Source of the DNA: Bacillota bacterium
Lineage (GTDB): Bacteria; Bacillota; Negativicutes; Sporomusales; UBA7701
NCBI GenBank assembly: GCA_023415775.1
Contig: JAEZJM010000029.1
Coordinates: 1-64,000, forward strand
Reading direction: 5' to 3'
DNA: 64,000 nucleotides
Position numbers and translations under genes: made by a program. The notes below the pieces were generated by a model. It saw only the letters and a program-made list of their open reading frames with translations, ran no database searches and was not told the origin of the DNA. Positions 55,926-63,222 of this stretch are shown here, piece by piece. Each line of letters starts with the position of its first letter. Position 1 is the stretch's first letter.

Positions 55926-57104
55926 TCAGAGTTTTTCGATGACGGAGGCGATGGCAGGGCCGCCGCCCACGCACAGGGACGCTACGCCGTATTTGTCGCC
56001 GCGGCGCCCCATCTCGTAGATGAGGGAGACGATTATTCTGGCGGCGGTGCAGCCTACGGGGTGGCCGAGGCCGACGCCGGAGCCGTTGGCGTTGATTTTG
56101 TCGAAGGGAATTTTGAGTTCGCGGTTGACGGCGAGGAATTGGGCGGCGAAGGCTTCGTTGATTTCGTAGTAGCCGATGTCTTCACTATTGAGGCCGGCGT
56201 ATTTGATGGCCTTGGGCACGGCGTAGACGGGTCCGATGCCCATGATTTCGGGGGCGACGCCGGCGTTGGCGGTGGCAAGCAGTTTGGCGAGCGGCTTGAT
56301 GCCGAGTTCTTTGGCTTTTGCCGCGGTCATGAGGACGAGGGCGGCGGCGCCGTCGTTGACGCCTGATGCGTTGCCGGCGGTGACGGTGCCGTCTTTTTTG
56401 AAGGCGGGTTTCATGGCGGCGAGTCTTTCGAGGGTGACGTCGGCGCGCGGGTGCTCGTCTTTGTCGATGACGACCGGTCCTTTGCGGGTCTCTATGGTGA
56501 TGGGCACGATTTCGTCTTTGAAGACGCCGCCGGCGATGGCTTTGACGGCCCGCTGGTGGCTCATGAGGGCGAGTTCGTCCTGCTCCTGGCGGGTGACGGC
56601 GTAGCGCTCGGCGAGGTTTTCGGCGGTGAGGCCCATGTGGTAGCCCATGATGGCGCAGACGAGGCCGTCGTAGAGCATGGAGTCGTAGATGTCGGCCTGG
56701 CCCATCCGGAAGCCGGTGCGGGCGCCCTTTAATAGGTAGGGTGCCTGGGACATGCTTTCGATGCCGACGGCGACGGCGATGTCCGTTTTGCCGAGGAGGA
56801 TGGACTGGCTGGCAATCTCGAAGGCCTTCATGCCTGAACCGCACTGCTGGTCGACGGTGCAGGCGTAGGTTTCGACCGGCATGCCGCATTTGAGCTGGAT
56901 CTGGCGGCCGGGGTTGCCTTTGGCGCCGGCTTTGTAGATCATGCCGCAGGCCAGTTCGCCGACCTGTTCGGGCTTAAGGCCCGCCTGGCCGAGGGCGGCG
57001 TTGACGGCCGTGACGCCGAGGTCTACGGCGCTGACGTCTTTGAGTGCGCCGAGAAAGTCGCCGATCGGGGTACGCTTGGCCCCAACGATAACTACTTCAC
57101 GCAT
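55926..57104 (-). CDS. thlA: Acetyl-CoA C-acetyltransferase (thiolase)
   Basis: Condenses two acetyl-CoA to acetoacetyl-CoA or runs in reverse. 392 residues. The nucleophile Cys lies in CTVDQQCGSGMKAFE near residue 88, NGSGVGLGHPVGCTAAR near 345 carries the active-site His, and CVGGGPAIASVIEKL near 378 holds the second catalytic Cys. Typical length. ATG 57104 follows GGAGGGATACTCT. A canonical sigma-54 promoter lies ~60 bases upstream, and fabG/phaB follows. The symbol is by function; atoB or phaA would fit equally. Confidence 0.95.
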   Translation of the reverse strand: MREVVIVGAKRTPIGDFLGALKDVSAVDLGVTAVNAALGQAGLKPEQVGELACGMIYKAGAKGNPGRQIQLKCGMPVETYACTVDQQCGSGMKAFEIASQSILLGKTDIAVAVGIESMSQAPYLLKGARTGFRMGQADIYDSMLYDGLVCAIMGYHMGLTAENLAERYAVTRQEQDELALMSHQRAVKAIAGGVFKDEIVPITIETRKGPVVIDKDEHPRADVTLERLAAMKPAFKKDGTVTAGNASGVNDGAAALVLMTAAKAKELGIKPLAKLLATANAGVAPEIMGIGPVYAVPKAIKYAGLNSEDIGYYEINEAFAAQFLAVNRELKIPFDKINANGSGVGLGHPVGCTAARIIVSLIYEMGRRGDKYGVASLCVGGGPAIASVIEKL

Positions 57105-57163
57105 AGAGTATCCCTCCGATTCAATTTGTTGCTTGTGCGCCTGTCTTGCTGCCGTTTATTAAT

Positions 57164-57178
57164 GCAATTATCGTGCCA
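57164..57178 (-). promoter_or_regulatory. Sigma-54 (-24/-12) promoter for thl-fabG
   Basis: On the minus strand TTGGCAC-GATAA-TTGC: the GG and GC dinucleotides have the exact 10-bp spacing and consensus flanks. It is 60 bases upstream of the thiolase ATG. Confidence 0.85.
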
Positions 57179-57271
57179 ACCGGGCGCGGAAGCAATGGGG
57201 CCCATTATATCCTGCGACATCCGCGCCTGGCCAAGGGTGGTTGCCGCTTGACGTGCACAATGATAGACACA

Positions 57272-57321
57272 GTGTATAGTATTCTGTACACATTATGACG
57301 CTTTTTGTCCTGTACATGTAC
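57272..57321. promoter_or_regulatory. Candidate upstream activating sequences between the two sigma-54 promoters
   Basis: GTGTATAG...CTGTACAC (57272-57291, one mismatch) and the perfect palindrome GTACATGTAC (57312-57321) share TGTACA. They lie about 95-145 bp from the left promoter and 55-105 bp from the right one, where an enhancer-binding protein would sit. The rest of 57105-57518 holds no gene. Confidence 0.55.
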
Positions 57322-57375
57322 CTAAACGGCGCGATGTTGGCGGCTCGTGGTCGGAAATGGTTATATTCGGAATAT

Positions 57376-57390
57376 TGGCACGGAATTTGC
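57376..57390 (+). promoter_or_regulatory. Sigma-54 (-24/-12) promoter for the GntP permease
   Basis: TTGGCAC-GGAAT-TTGC at 57375-57390, followed by ATTGTGATATT. Consensus and spacing are exact. It is 129 bases upstream of the permease ATG. Confidence 0.87.
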
Positions 57391-57518
57391 ATTGTGATAT
57401 TTAAAGTTTTGTATGAGGAGGTGGTGGGCAAAGCAACTTCTGCGCAGCCTGTCTTGCTGGGAATTTAGTCTTGCTTGCTCTATGGCGTTCAATTTGAAGA
57501 CCAAAGGGAGGAAAAGTA

Positions 57519-58931
57519 ATGGAAATACTGGGCATTCTTTTAAGTCTTTTCTTATTGATGTACATTGCCTACCGGGGCTTCTCGGTAATCCTCTTCGCCC
57601 CAGTGCTGGCGCTGCTGGCCGCTTCGATGCAAGGCCTCGAAATCATGCCGGCCTACACCGAGCTGTTCATGGAGCGTGCGGTTGGCTATGTCAAGTCGTT
57701 CTTCCCTGTCTTCCTGCTCGGCGCGGTGCTCGGCAAGGTTATGGAAGACACCGGGATGGCCAAATCGATCGCCCACGAAATCGTGCAGGCGATGGGCAAG
57801 GAACGCGGCATTATCGCTGTCGTACTGGCCTGCGCCATCCTGACCTACGGCGGCGTGAGTCTGTTCGTGGTCGTGTTCGCAGTCTACCCCTTCGGCGCCG
57901 CTATCTTTAAGGAAGCCGGCATTCCGAAGCGACTCATTCCTGGCGCAATCGCCCTAGGCGCCTTCACGTTCACGATGACGATGGTGCCTGGTACTCCACA
58001 GATTCAGAACGCCATCCCGATGACCTTCTACGGTACTACCCCCTGGGCTTCCCCGGTTCTCGGCCTTCTGGCGGCCGTCATCACCTTTGTTTCCGGCTGC
58101 GCCTGGCTGGAATATCGCCGCAAGGTCGCTCAGGCGGCCGGCGAAGGCTACGGCCAGCATACTCTGAATGAGCCGACTGCCGAACAGGTCGGCGGCGAAT
58201 ACCCCCACTGGGTGCTGTCGCTGCTGCCGCTGATCGCTGTCGTCGTCGTCAACTTCATCTGCACCCAATATGTAAACTGGGATCCCAACACGCTGAAGCC
58301 TTTTCAGAGCATGGGCCTTAAGCTGATCGTCCCGGCGGTCAAGAACGTGGCCGGCATCTGGGCGCTGATTATCGGTCTGGTGGTCGGCATCGCCCTGGCG
58401 GTGGCCATCGGCTACCGCTACCTCCCGAAACAGCCAGGCTCCCTGCAGCGCGCTCTCAACACAGGCGCGATCGGTTCGCTGCTGGCGATCATGAACACTG
58501 CTTCGGAGGTGGGCTACGGCAACGTTATTTCCTCGCTGCCCGGCTTCAAGGCGATCGCCACGTTCCTGCTTAATATCAAGCTCGGCGGCACGCCGCTGGT
58601 GTCGGAGTTCTTCACGGTCAACATCCTCGCCGGCATCACCGGTTCGGCTTCGGGCGGCATGTCGATCGCACTGAGCATCATGGCGAAGGACTGGCTGGCT
58701 TGGGCTAACCAGGTGGGCCTTGATCCGGCACTGCTGCACCGCGTTGCTTCGATTGCCTCCGGCGGCTTCGACAGCCTGCCGCATAACGGCGCGGTCATCA
58801 CGCTGCTGGCGGTCTGCGGCCTGACGCATATCCAATCGTACAAGGACGTAGGTATGTGTAGCGTCGTTATCCCCTTCCTGACCGGTATCATCGTTATCCT
58901 GATTTACACGATCTTCGGCTTTACCGGCTGA
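57519..58931 (+). CDS. GntP-family permease (hydroxybutyrate/organic-acid type), 470 aa
   Basis: A 12-14-helix proton symporter of the gluconate permease family. GILLSLFLLMYIAYRGFSVILFAP-like opening (residues 4-28), GKVMEDTGMAKSIAHEIVQAMG near 75, ILTYGGVSLFVVVFAVYP near 108, TASEVGYGNVISSLPGFKAIA near 328 and SGGFDSLPHNGAVITLLAVCG near 413 are the usual GntP landmarks. In this subgroup substrates include D-3-hydroxybutyrate and gluconate; the divergent thiolase/PhaB genes and the shared sigma-54 control favour a C4 acid. ATG follows AAAGGGAGGAAAAGTA. A terminator follows. Confidence 0.88.
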   Translation: MEILGILLSLFLLMYIAYRGFSVILFAPVLALLAASMQGLEIMPAYTELFMERAVGYVKSFFPVFLLGAVLGKVMEDTGMAKSIAHEIVQAMGKERGIIAVVLACAILTYGGVSLFVVVFAVYPFGAAIFKEAGIPKRLIPGAIALGAFTFTMTMVPGTPQIQNAIPMTFYGTTPWASPVLGLLAAVITFVSGCAWLEYRRKVAQAAGEGYGQHTLNEPTAEQVGGEYPHWVLSLLPLIAVVVVNFICTQYVNWDPNTLKPFQSMGLKLIVPAVKNVAGIWALIIGLVVGIALAVAIGYRYLPKQPGSLQRALNTGAIGSLLAIMNTASEVGYGNVISSLPGFKAIATFLLNIKLGGTPLVSEFFTVNILAGITGSASGGMSIALSIMAKDWLAWANQVGLDPALLHRVASIASGGFDSLPHNGAVITLLAVCGLTHIQSYKDVGMCSVVIPFLTGIIVILIYTIFGFTG

Positions 58932-58939
58932 TGAACGGC

Positions 58940-58974
58940 AAAAATCCCCGCGCCTAACGGCGCGGGGATTTTTT
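58940..58974. terminator. Bidirectional terminator
   Basis: AAAAATCCCCGCGCC, loop TAAC, GGCGCGGGGATTTTTTT, between the converging permease and crt genes. Confidence 0.93.
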
Positions 58975-58983
58975 TGCGTCGGC

Positions 58984-59769
58984 CTATTTGCCGGTGAAGT
59001 TGGGTTTGCGTTTTTCGAGGAAGGCGGCCATGCCTTCTTTTTGGTCGGCGGTGGCGAAGCAGAGGCCGAAGACTTCGGCTTCGTAGGCGACGCCGGTTTC
59101 GAGGTCGGTGTCGAGCCCTTCGTTGACGGCGACTTTGCACATCTGGACGCCGATGGGCGAGCGGCTCATGATTTTCTGGGCCAGGGCTTTGGCGGCGTCC
59201 ATGAGTTCTTCGGGGGCGACGACTTTGTTGGCGAGGCCGATGCGGTAGGCCTCGGCGGCGTCGATCATGTCGGCGGTGAAGAGGAGTTCTTTGGCGCGGC
59301 CTTTGCCGACGAGACGGGCGAGGCGCTGAGTGCCGCCGAATCCCGGCGGGATGCCGAGGGTGGCTTCGGGCTGGCCAAATTTGGCTTTTTCGGAGGCGAT
59401 GCGGATGTCGCAGGCCATGGCGAGTTCGCAGCCGCCGCCGAGGGCGAAGCCGTTTACGGCGGCGATGACGGGCTGGGGCAGGTTTTCGATTTTGTTGAAG
59501 ACGGATTGGCCGTATTTGGCCCAGGCGCGGCCTTCGACGGCGCCGAGGGGCTGCATGTAGGCGATGTCGGCGCCGGCGACGAAGGCTTTGTCGCCTGCGC
59601 CGGTGATGATGATTGCTTTGACGGCGGTGTCTTTGGCAAGGGCGTCGGCGAGCCGGTCGAGTTCGCCCATGGTGTCGGCGTTGAGGGCGTTGAGGGCTTT
59701 AGGCCGGTTGATGGTGACGATGCCGATGCCGTCCTGGTTTTCGAAGATGAGGTTCTGGTAGTTGCTCAT
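58984..59769 (-). CDS. crt: Crotonase / 3-hydroxybutyryl-CoA dehydratase
   Basis: Enoyl-CoA hydratase acting on (S)-3-hydroxybutyryl-CoA/crotonyl-CoA. INRPKALNALNADTM near residue 19, the oxyanion hole AFVAGADIAYMQ near 62, and both catalytic glutamates are present: NGFALGGGCELAMACD near 105 and FGQPEATLGIPPGFGGTQRL near 132. 261 residues, typical. ATG 59769 follows ATAGGGAGGTAGACAAAC. It is the last gene of the bcd-etfB-etfA-maoC-hbd-crt operon. Confidence 0.95.
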   Translation of the reverse strand: MSNYQNLIFENQDGIGIVTINRPKALNALNADTMGELDRLADALAKDTAVKAIIITGAGDKAFVAGADIAYMQPLGAVEGRAWAKYGQSVFNKIENLPQPVIAAVNGFALGGGCELAMACDIRIASEKAKFGQPEATLGIPPGFGGTQRLARLVGKGRAKELLFTADMIDAAEAYRIGLANKVVAPEELMDAAKALAQKIMSRSPIGVQMCKVAVNEGLDTDLETGVAYEAEVFGLCFATADQKEGMAAFLEKRKPNFTGK

Positions 59770-59790
59770 GTTTGTCTACCTCCCTATTTT

Positions 59791-60651
59791 TTATTGCTGG
59801 CTGTAGTCGTAGAAGCCGCGGCCGGTTTTGCGGCCCAGCCAGCCGGCGGCGACGTATTTCCTGAGCAGCGGGCAGGGGCGGTATTTGCTGTCGCCGTAGC
59901 CTTGGTAGAGGACTTCCATGATGTAGAGGACGGTGTCGTTGCCGATGAGGTCGGAGAGGGCGAGCGGGCCCATGGGGTGGTTGAAGCCGAGTTTGGCGAC
60001 GTTGTCGATGTCTTCGACGCTGGCGACGCCTTCCATGAGGGCGTAGACGGCTTCGTTGATCATCGGCATCATGATGCGGTTGCCGGCGAAACCGGGGAAG
60101 TCGGATATTTTGACCGGCGATTTACCGAGCTTTTCGGCAAGGCCTTTGACGGCGGCGAAGGTTTCTTCGCTGGTGGCGAGGCCGGTGATTACTTCGACGA
60201 GTTTCATGACAGGGGCGGGGTTGAAGAAGTGCATGCCGATAAATTTCTGCGGGCGCTTGGTGACGGCGCCGAGGGCGGTGATGGGCAGCGAGGAGGTGTT
60301 GGAGGCAAGGATGGTGCGCTCGGGGCAGAGTTTGTCGAGGGTCTGGAAGATGTCGCGTTTGATGTCCATGTTTTCTATGGCGGCTTCGATGGCGAGGTCG
60401 ACGTCGCAGGCGGCGGCGTCAAGGTCGACGACGCCGGAGATGCGTCCCATGACGGCGGCTTTTTCTTCGGCGGTCATTTTGCCTTTTTCGACGGCTTTGC
60501 CGAGGTTCTTGTCGATGCCGGCGATGCCTTTTTTGACGAATTCGTCTTTGATGTCGCGGAGGACGACGGTGAGGCCGCCCTGGGCCATTACCTGGGCGAT
60601 GCCGCTGCCCATCTGGCCGGCGCCGATTACCAGAGCTTTTTTGAATTCCAT
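59791..60651 (-). CDS. hbd: 3-hydroxybutyryl-CoA dehydrogenase
   Basis: NAD(P)H-dependent reduction of acetoacetyl-CoA to (S)-3-hydroxybutyryl-CoA. VIGAGQMGSGIAQVMAQGG near residue 8 is the Rossmann loop; FIGMHFFNPAPVMKLVEVI near 135 has the catalytic His and Asn; GFAGNRIMMPMINEAVYAL near 185 and FNHPMGPLALSDLIGNDTVL near 225 form the C-terminal domain. 286 residues, as usual. ATG 60651 follows GGAGAGGGTGTACTGT. A much longer open frame upstream is Arg-rich shadow of the maoC and etfA genes and is not coding. Confidence 0.95.
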   Translation of the reverse strand: MEFKKALVIGAGQMGSGIAQVMAQGGLTVVLRDIKDEFVKKGIAGIDKNLGKAVEKGKMTAEEKAAVMGRISGVVDLDAAACDVDLAIEAAIENMDIKRDIFQTLDKLCPERTILASNTSSLPITALGAVTKRPQKFIGMHFFNPAPVMKLVEVITGLATSEETFAAVKGLAEKLGKSPVKISDFPGFAGNRIMMPMINEAVYALMEGVASVEDIDNVAKLGFNHPMGPLALSDLIGNDTVLYIMEVLYQGYGDSKYRPCPLLRKYVAAGWLGRKTGRGFYDYSQQ

Positions 60652-60749
60652 ACAGTACACCCTCTCCAATAAATTATTTTTTTCACATACGGCTAAATGC
60701 GACGAACCCCCCGCCGCAGGGTTTATTCCATACGGCGCGGGGGTTCCTG

Positions 60750-61166
60750 CTACTTCTTGAGGACGGTGGCTTTGCCGTCGATGACGACGGTGCCGTCCTG
60801 GTTGGTGACGGTGGTGCGGAAGATGAGGCGGTTTTTCTCGGGGATTTTTTCGATGGCTTCGACGGTGGCGGTGACGGTGTCGCCGATTTTCACCGGGGCT
60901 TTGAAGGCGAGTTCTTGCCCGAGGTAGATGGTGTTGCGGCCGGGCAGCGAGGTGCCGAGTACGGCGGAGATGAAGCCGGCCGAGAGCATGCCGTGGGCGA
61001 TGCGTTCTTTGAACATGGTGGTTTTGGCGAATTCGGCGTCGATGTGGACGGGGTTGAAGTCGCCGCTGACGCCGGCGAAGGTGTAGACGTCGTGTTCGCT
61101 GACTGTTTTGGTCATGCTGGCTTTGTCGCCGATGTTGATTTCGGCGAAGGGGATGTCGCGAACCAT
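60750..61166 (-). CDS. MaoC-like (R)-specific enoyl-CoA hydratase, 138 aa
   Basis: Hot-dog-fold hydratase of the PhaJ type that interconverts crotonyl-CoA and (R)-3-hydroxybutyryl-CoA. TFAGVSGDFNPVHIDAEFAK near residue 30 contains the catalytic Asp and His; RIAHGMLSAGFISAVLGTSLPG near 56 is the following conserved block. Length is typical for a single-domain PhaJ. It sits 18 bases downstream of etfA and upstream of hbd, so one operon encodes both the (R)- and (S)-routes. An imperfect GC hairpin at about 60702-60745 follows the stop. Confidence 0.92.
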   Translation of the reverse strand: MVRDIPFAEINIGDKASMTKTVSEHDVYTFAGVSGDFNPVHIDAEFAKTTMFKERIAHGMLSAGFISAVLGTSLPGRNTIYLGQELAFKAPVKIGDTVTATVEAIEKIPEKNRLIFRTTVTNQDGTVVIDGKATVLKK

Positions 61167-61184
61167 ATTCGATTCCTCTTTTCG

Positions 61185-62384
61185 TTATGCTTCCTTGATT
61201 TTCCGGAACTCTTCGGTGAGGATGGGCAATACTTCCATGACGTCGCCGACGATGCCGTAGTCGGCCATTTTGAAGATGGGGGCGTCGGGGTCTTTGTTGA
61301 CGGCGATGACGATGTCGGAGGAGGACATGCCGGCAAGGTGCTGGATGGCGCCTGATATGCCGCAGGCGAAGTAGATTTTGGGGCCTACGGTTTTGCCGGT
61401 CTGGCCTACCTGGTGGAGGGCCGGTTTCCAGCCGGCGTCGACGGCGGCGCGGGAGGCGCCGACGGCTGCGCCGAGGACGTTCGCCAGGTCTTCGATGAGG
61501 GTGAAGTTTTCGGGTTTGCAGAGGCCGCGGCCGCCGGAGACGATGATTTCGGCTTCTTCGAGGTTGCAGGCGGCGGTGCATACTTTGATGACTTCGATGA
61601 GTTTGGTGCGGATGTCGCCGGGCTTGACTTTGCTGGGAACGCGGATTATTTCGCCGCTCTTGGCGTAGTCGGGCTCGGGTTTTTTGAAGACTTTCGGCCG
61701 GACGGTGCCCATCTGGGGCCGGTGGTCGGGGCAGAGGATGGTGGCCATGATGTTGCCGCCGAAGGCCGGACGGGTCCAGGCGACGAGGCCGGTGGCTTCG
61801 TCGATGCCGAGGCCGGTGCAGTCGGCGGTGAGGCCGGTGCCGACGCGGCAGGCGATGCGCGGCCCGAGGTCGCGGCCGTCGTTGGTGGCGCCGAGGAGGA
61901 TGACGGAGGGTTTGTAGGCGCCGATGAGGTCGACGAGGGCGATGGTGTAGGCGTCGGTGCTGTAGTGGGCGTATTCGGGGCCTTCGACGAGGTAGACTTT
62001 GTCGGCGCCGGCGGCGAAGGCTTCTTTGGCGAGCGCCTCTACGCCGTCGCCGAGGATGACGGCGGCGAGCTTCTGGTTCATGGCGTCGGCGAGTTTGCGG
62101 CCTTCGCCGAGAAGTTCGAGGCCGACGTTGCGGGGATGCCCTTCAGCCAGTTCGAGGTAGACCCAGACGTCTTTGTAGGCGTTCTTGTCGATGGCGACCT
62201 GTTTGGCTTCTTCTTCACGGATGATGGTTTTGACGGGACAGGTGTCGATGCAGGCGCCGCAGGCGGTGCAGGCTTCGGTGATGAAGGCTTTGGCGTCGTC
62301 CTGCATTTCGATGGCGCCGAAGGGACAGGCGCCGACGCAGGCGTTGCAGCCGATGCACTGGTCTTTGATTACTTTGATGGCCAT
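61185..62384 (-). CDS. etfA: Electron transfer flavoprotein alpha subunit with N-terminal 2[4Fe-4S] ferredoxin domain
   Basis: Residues ~1-60 form a bacterial ferredoxin domain with two CxxCxxCxxxCP motifs (CIGCNACVGACP and CTACGACIDTCP). Residues ~70-390 are EtfA, with ending LHQVGQTGKTVGPKIYFACG and SGAIQHLAGMSSSDIVIAVN as the FAD site and MADYGIVGDVMEVLPIL. This architecture matches CarE-like Etf of caffeoyl-CoA/acyl-CoA reductase complexes, where electrons are exchanged with ferredoxin, so flavin-based bifurcation is likely. 15 bases downstream of etfB. ATG follows AGGGGGTAGCGAAAAC. Confidence 0.95.
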   Translation of the reverse strand: MAIKVIKDQCIGCNACVGACPFGAIEMQDDAKAFITEACTACGACIDTCPVKTIIREEEAKQVAIDKNAYKDVWVYLELAEGHPRNVGLELLGEGRKLADAMNQKLAAVILGDGVEALAKEAFAAGADKVYLVEGPEYAHYSTDAYTIALVDLIGAYKPSVILLGATNDGRDLGPRIACRVGTGLTADCTGLGIDEATGLVAWTRPAFGGNIMATILCPDHRPQMGTVRPKVFKKPEPDYAKSGEIIRVPSKVKPGDIRTKLIEVIKVCTAACNLEEAEIIVSGGRGLCKPENFTLIEDLANVLGAAVGASRAAVDAGWKPALHQVGQTGKTVGPKIYFACGISGAIQHLAGMSSSDIVIAVNKDPDAPIFKMADYGIVGDVMEVLPILTEEFRKIKEA

Positions 62385-62399
62385 TGTTTTCGCTACCCC

Positions 62400-63185
62400 C
62401 TAGACGATCTTCGCTTCAGACAATTTGGCGATTAGTTCTGCGACCGCTTCCCGGGCGGTGTCCTTCTGGATGAGAACCCCCTGGGTGCGCTGCTTGGGGG
62501 TGAAGATTTTGCGGACTTGGGTGGGCGAGCCTTTGAGGCCGAGCTTGGCTTCGTCGACCTGCAGGTCGGCGAGCGTCCAGACGGGGATCTCGGCGCGGTT
62601 GGCGCGCATGGTGCCTTTGACGGTGGGGTAGCGCGGCTCGTTGGCGGATTTGACGAAGGTGAGCATGACGGGCGTATTTACTTCGATGACTTCGTAGCCG
62701 TCTTCGTGTTCGCGCTCGAGGCGGACGGTGCTGCCGTCTACTTCGACTTTGGCGACGTAGGTGACCTGGGGTATGCCGAGGTGTTCGGCGATTTCCGGTC
62801 CGACCTGGGCGGTGTCGCCGTCGATGGCTTGCTTGCCGCAGAGGATTAAGTCGACTGTGCCAAGCTTTTTGATGGCCGCCGCGAGGGTGTAGCTGGTGGC
62901 GAGGGTGTCGGCGCCGCCGAAGGCGCGGTCGCTTACGAGGATGGCCGCGTCGGCCCCCATGGCGAGGCATTCCTTCAGTGCGTCCTTGGCCTGGGGCGGC
63001 CCCATGCTGATAACCGTCACCTTGCCACCGTGCTTCTCTTTGAGGACGAGCGCCGCTTCAACGGCGTTCTTGTCGAACGGGTTGACGATGCTCGGTACCC
63101 CCTGGCGGATGAGCGTGTTTGTTACAGGATCGATTTTTACTTCGGTGGTGTCAGGTACTTGCTTGACACAGACGACGATTTCCAT
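62400..63185 (-). CDS. etfB: Electron transfer flavoprotein beta subunit
   Basis: Partner of EtfA that binds AMP or a second FAD in bifurcating forms. EIVVCVKQVPDTTEVKIDP at the start, NPFDKNAVEAALVLKEK near residue 36, ILCGKQAIDGDTAQVGPEIA near 110 (the EtfB signature region) and a C-terminal arm with KGSPTQVRKIFTPKQR. 261 residues, typical. ATG 63185 follows CAGGAGGCTGAAGA. It lies 37 bases after bcd in the butyryl-CoA operon. Confidence 0.95.
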   Translation of the reverse strand: MEIVVCVKQVPDTTEVKIDPVTNTLIRQGVPSIVNPFDKNAVEAALVLKEKHGGKVTVISMGPPQAKDALKECLAMGADAAILVSDRAFGGADTLATSYTLAAAIKKLGTVDLILCGKQAIDGDTAQVGPEIAEHLGIPQVTYVAKVEVDGSTVRLEREHEDGYEVIEVNTPVMLTFVKSANEPRYPTVKGTMRANRAEIPVWTLADLQVDEAKLGLKGSPTQVRKIFTPKQRTQGVLIQKDTAREAVAELIAKLSEAKIV

Positions 63186-63222
63186 TCTTCAGCCTCCTGT
63201 TTCTGGTGAGATGAAGCGCCGG

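Noticed and set aside
57413..57910. 165-codon plus-strand frame overlapping the GntP start
   Set aside because: Out of frame with the permease and without similarity; composition becomes Arg-rich within the permease gene.
60652..61581. In-frame N-terminal extension of hbd to 61581
   Set aside because: The added part is Arg/His-rich and lies out of frame over the MaoC and etfA genes; the true start at 60651 has a ribosome binding site and matches the family.
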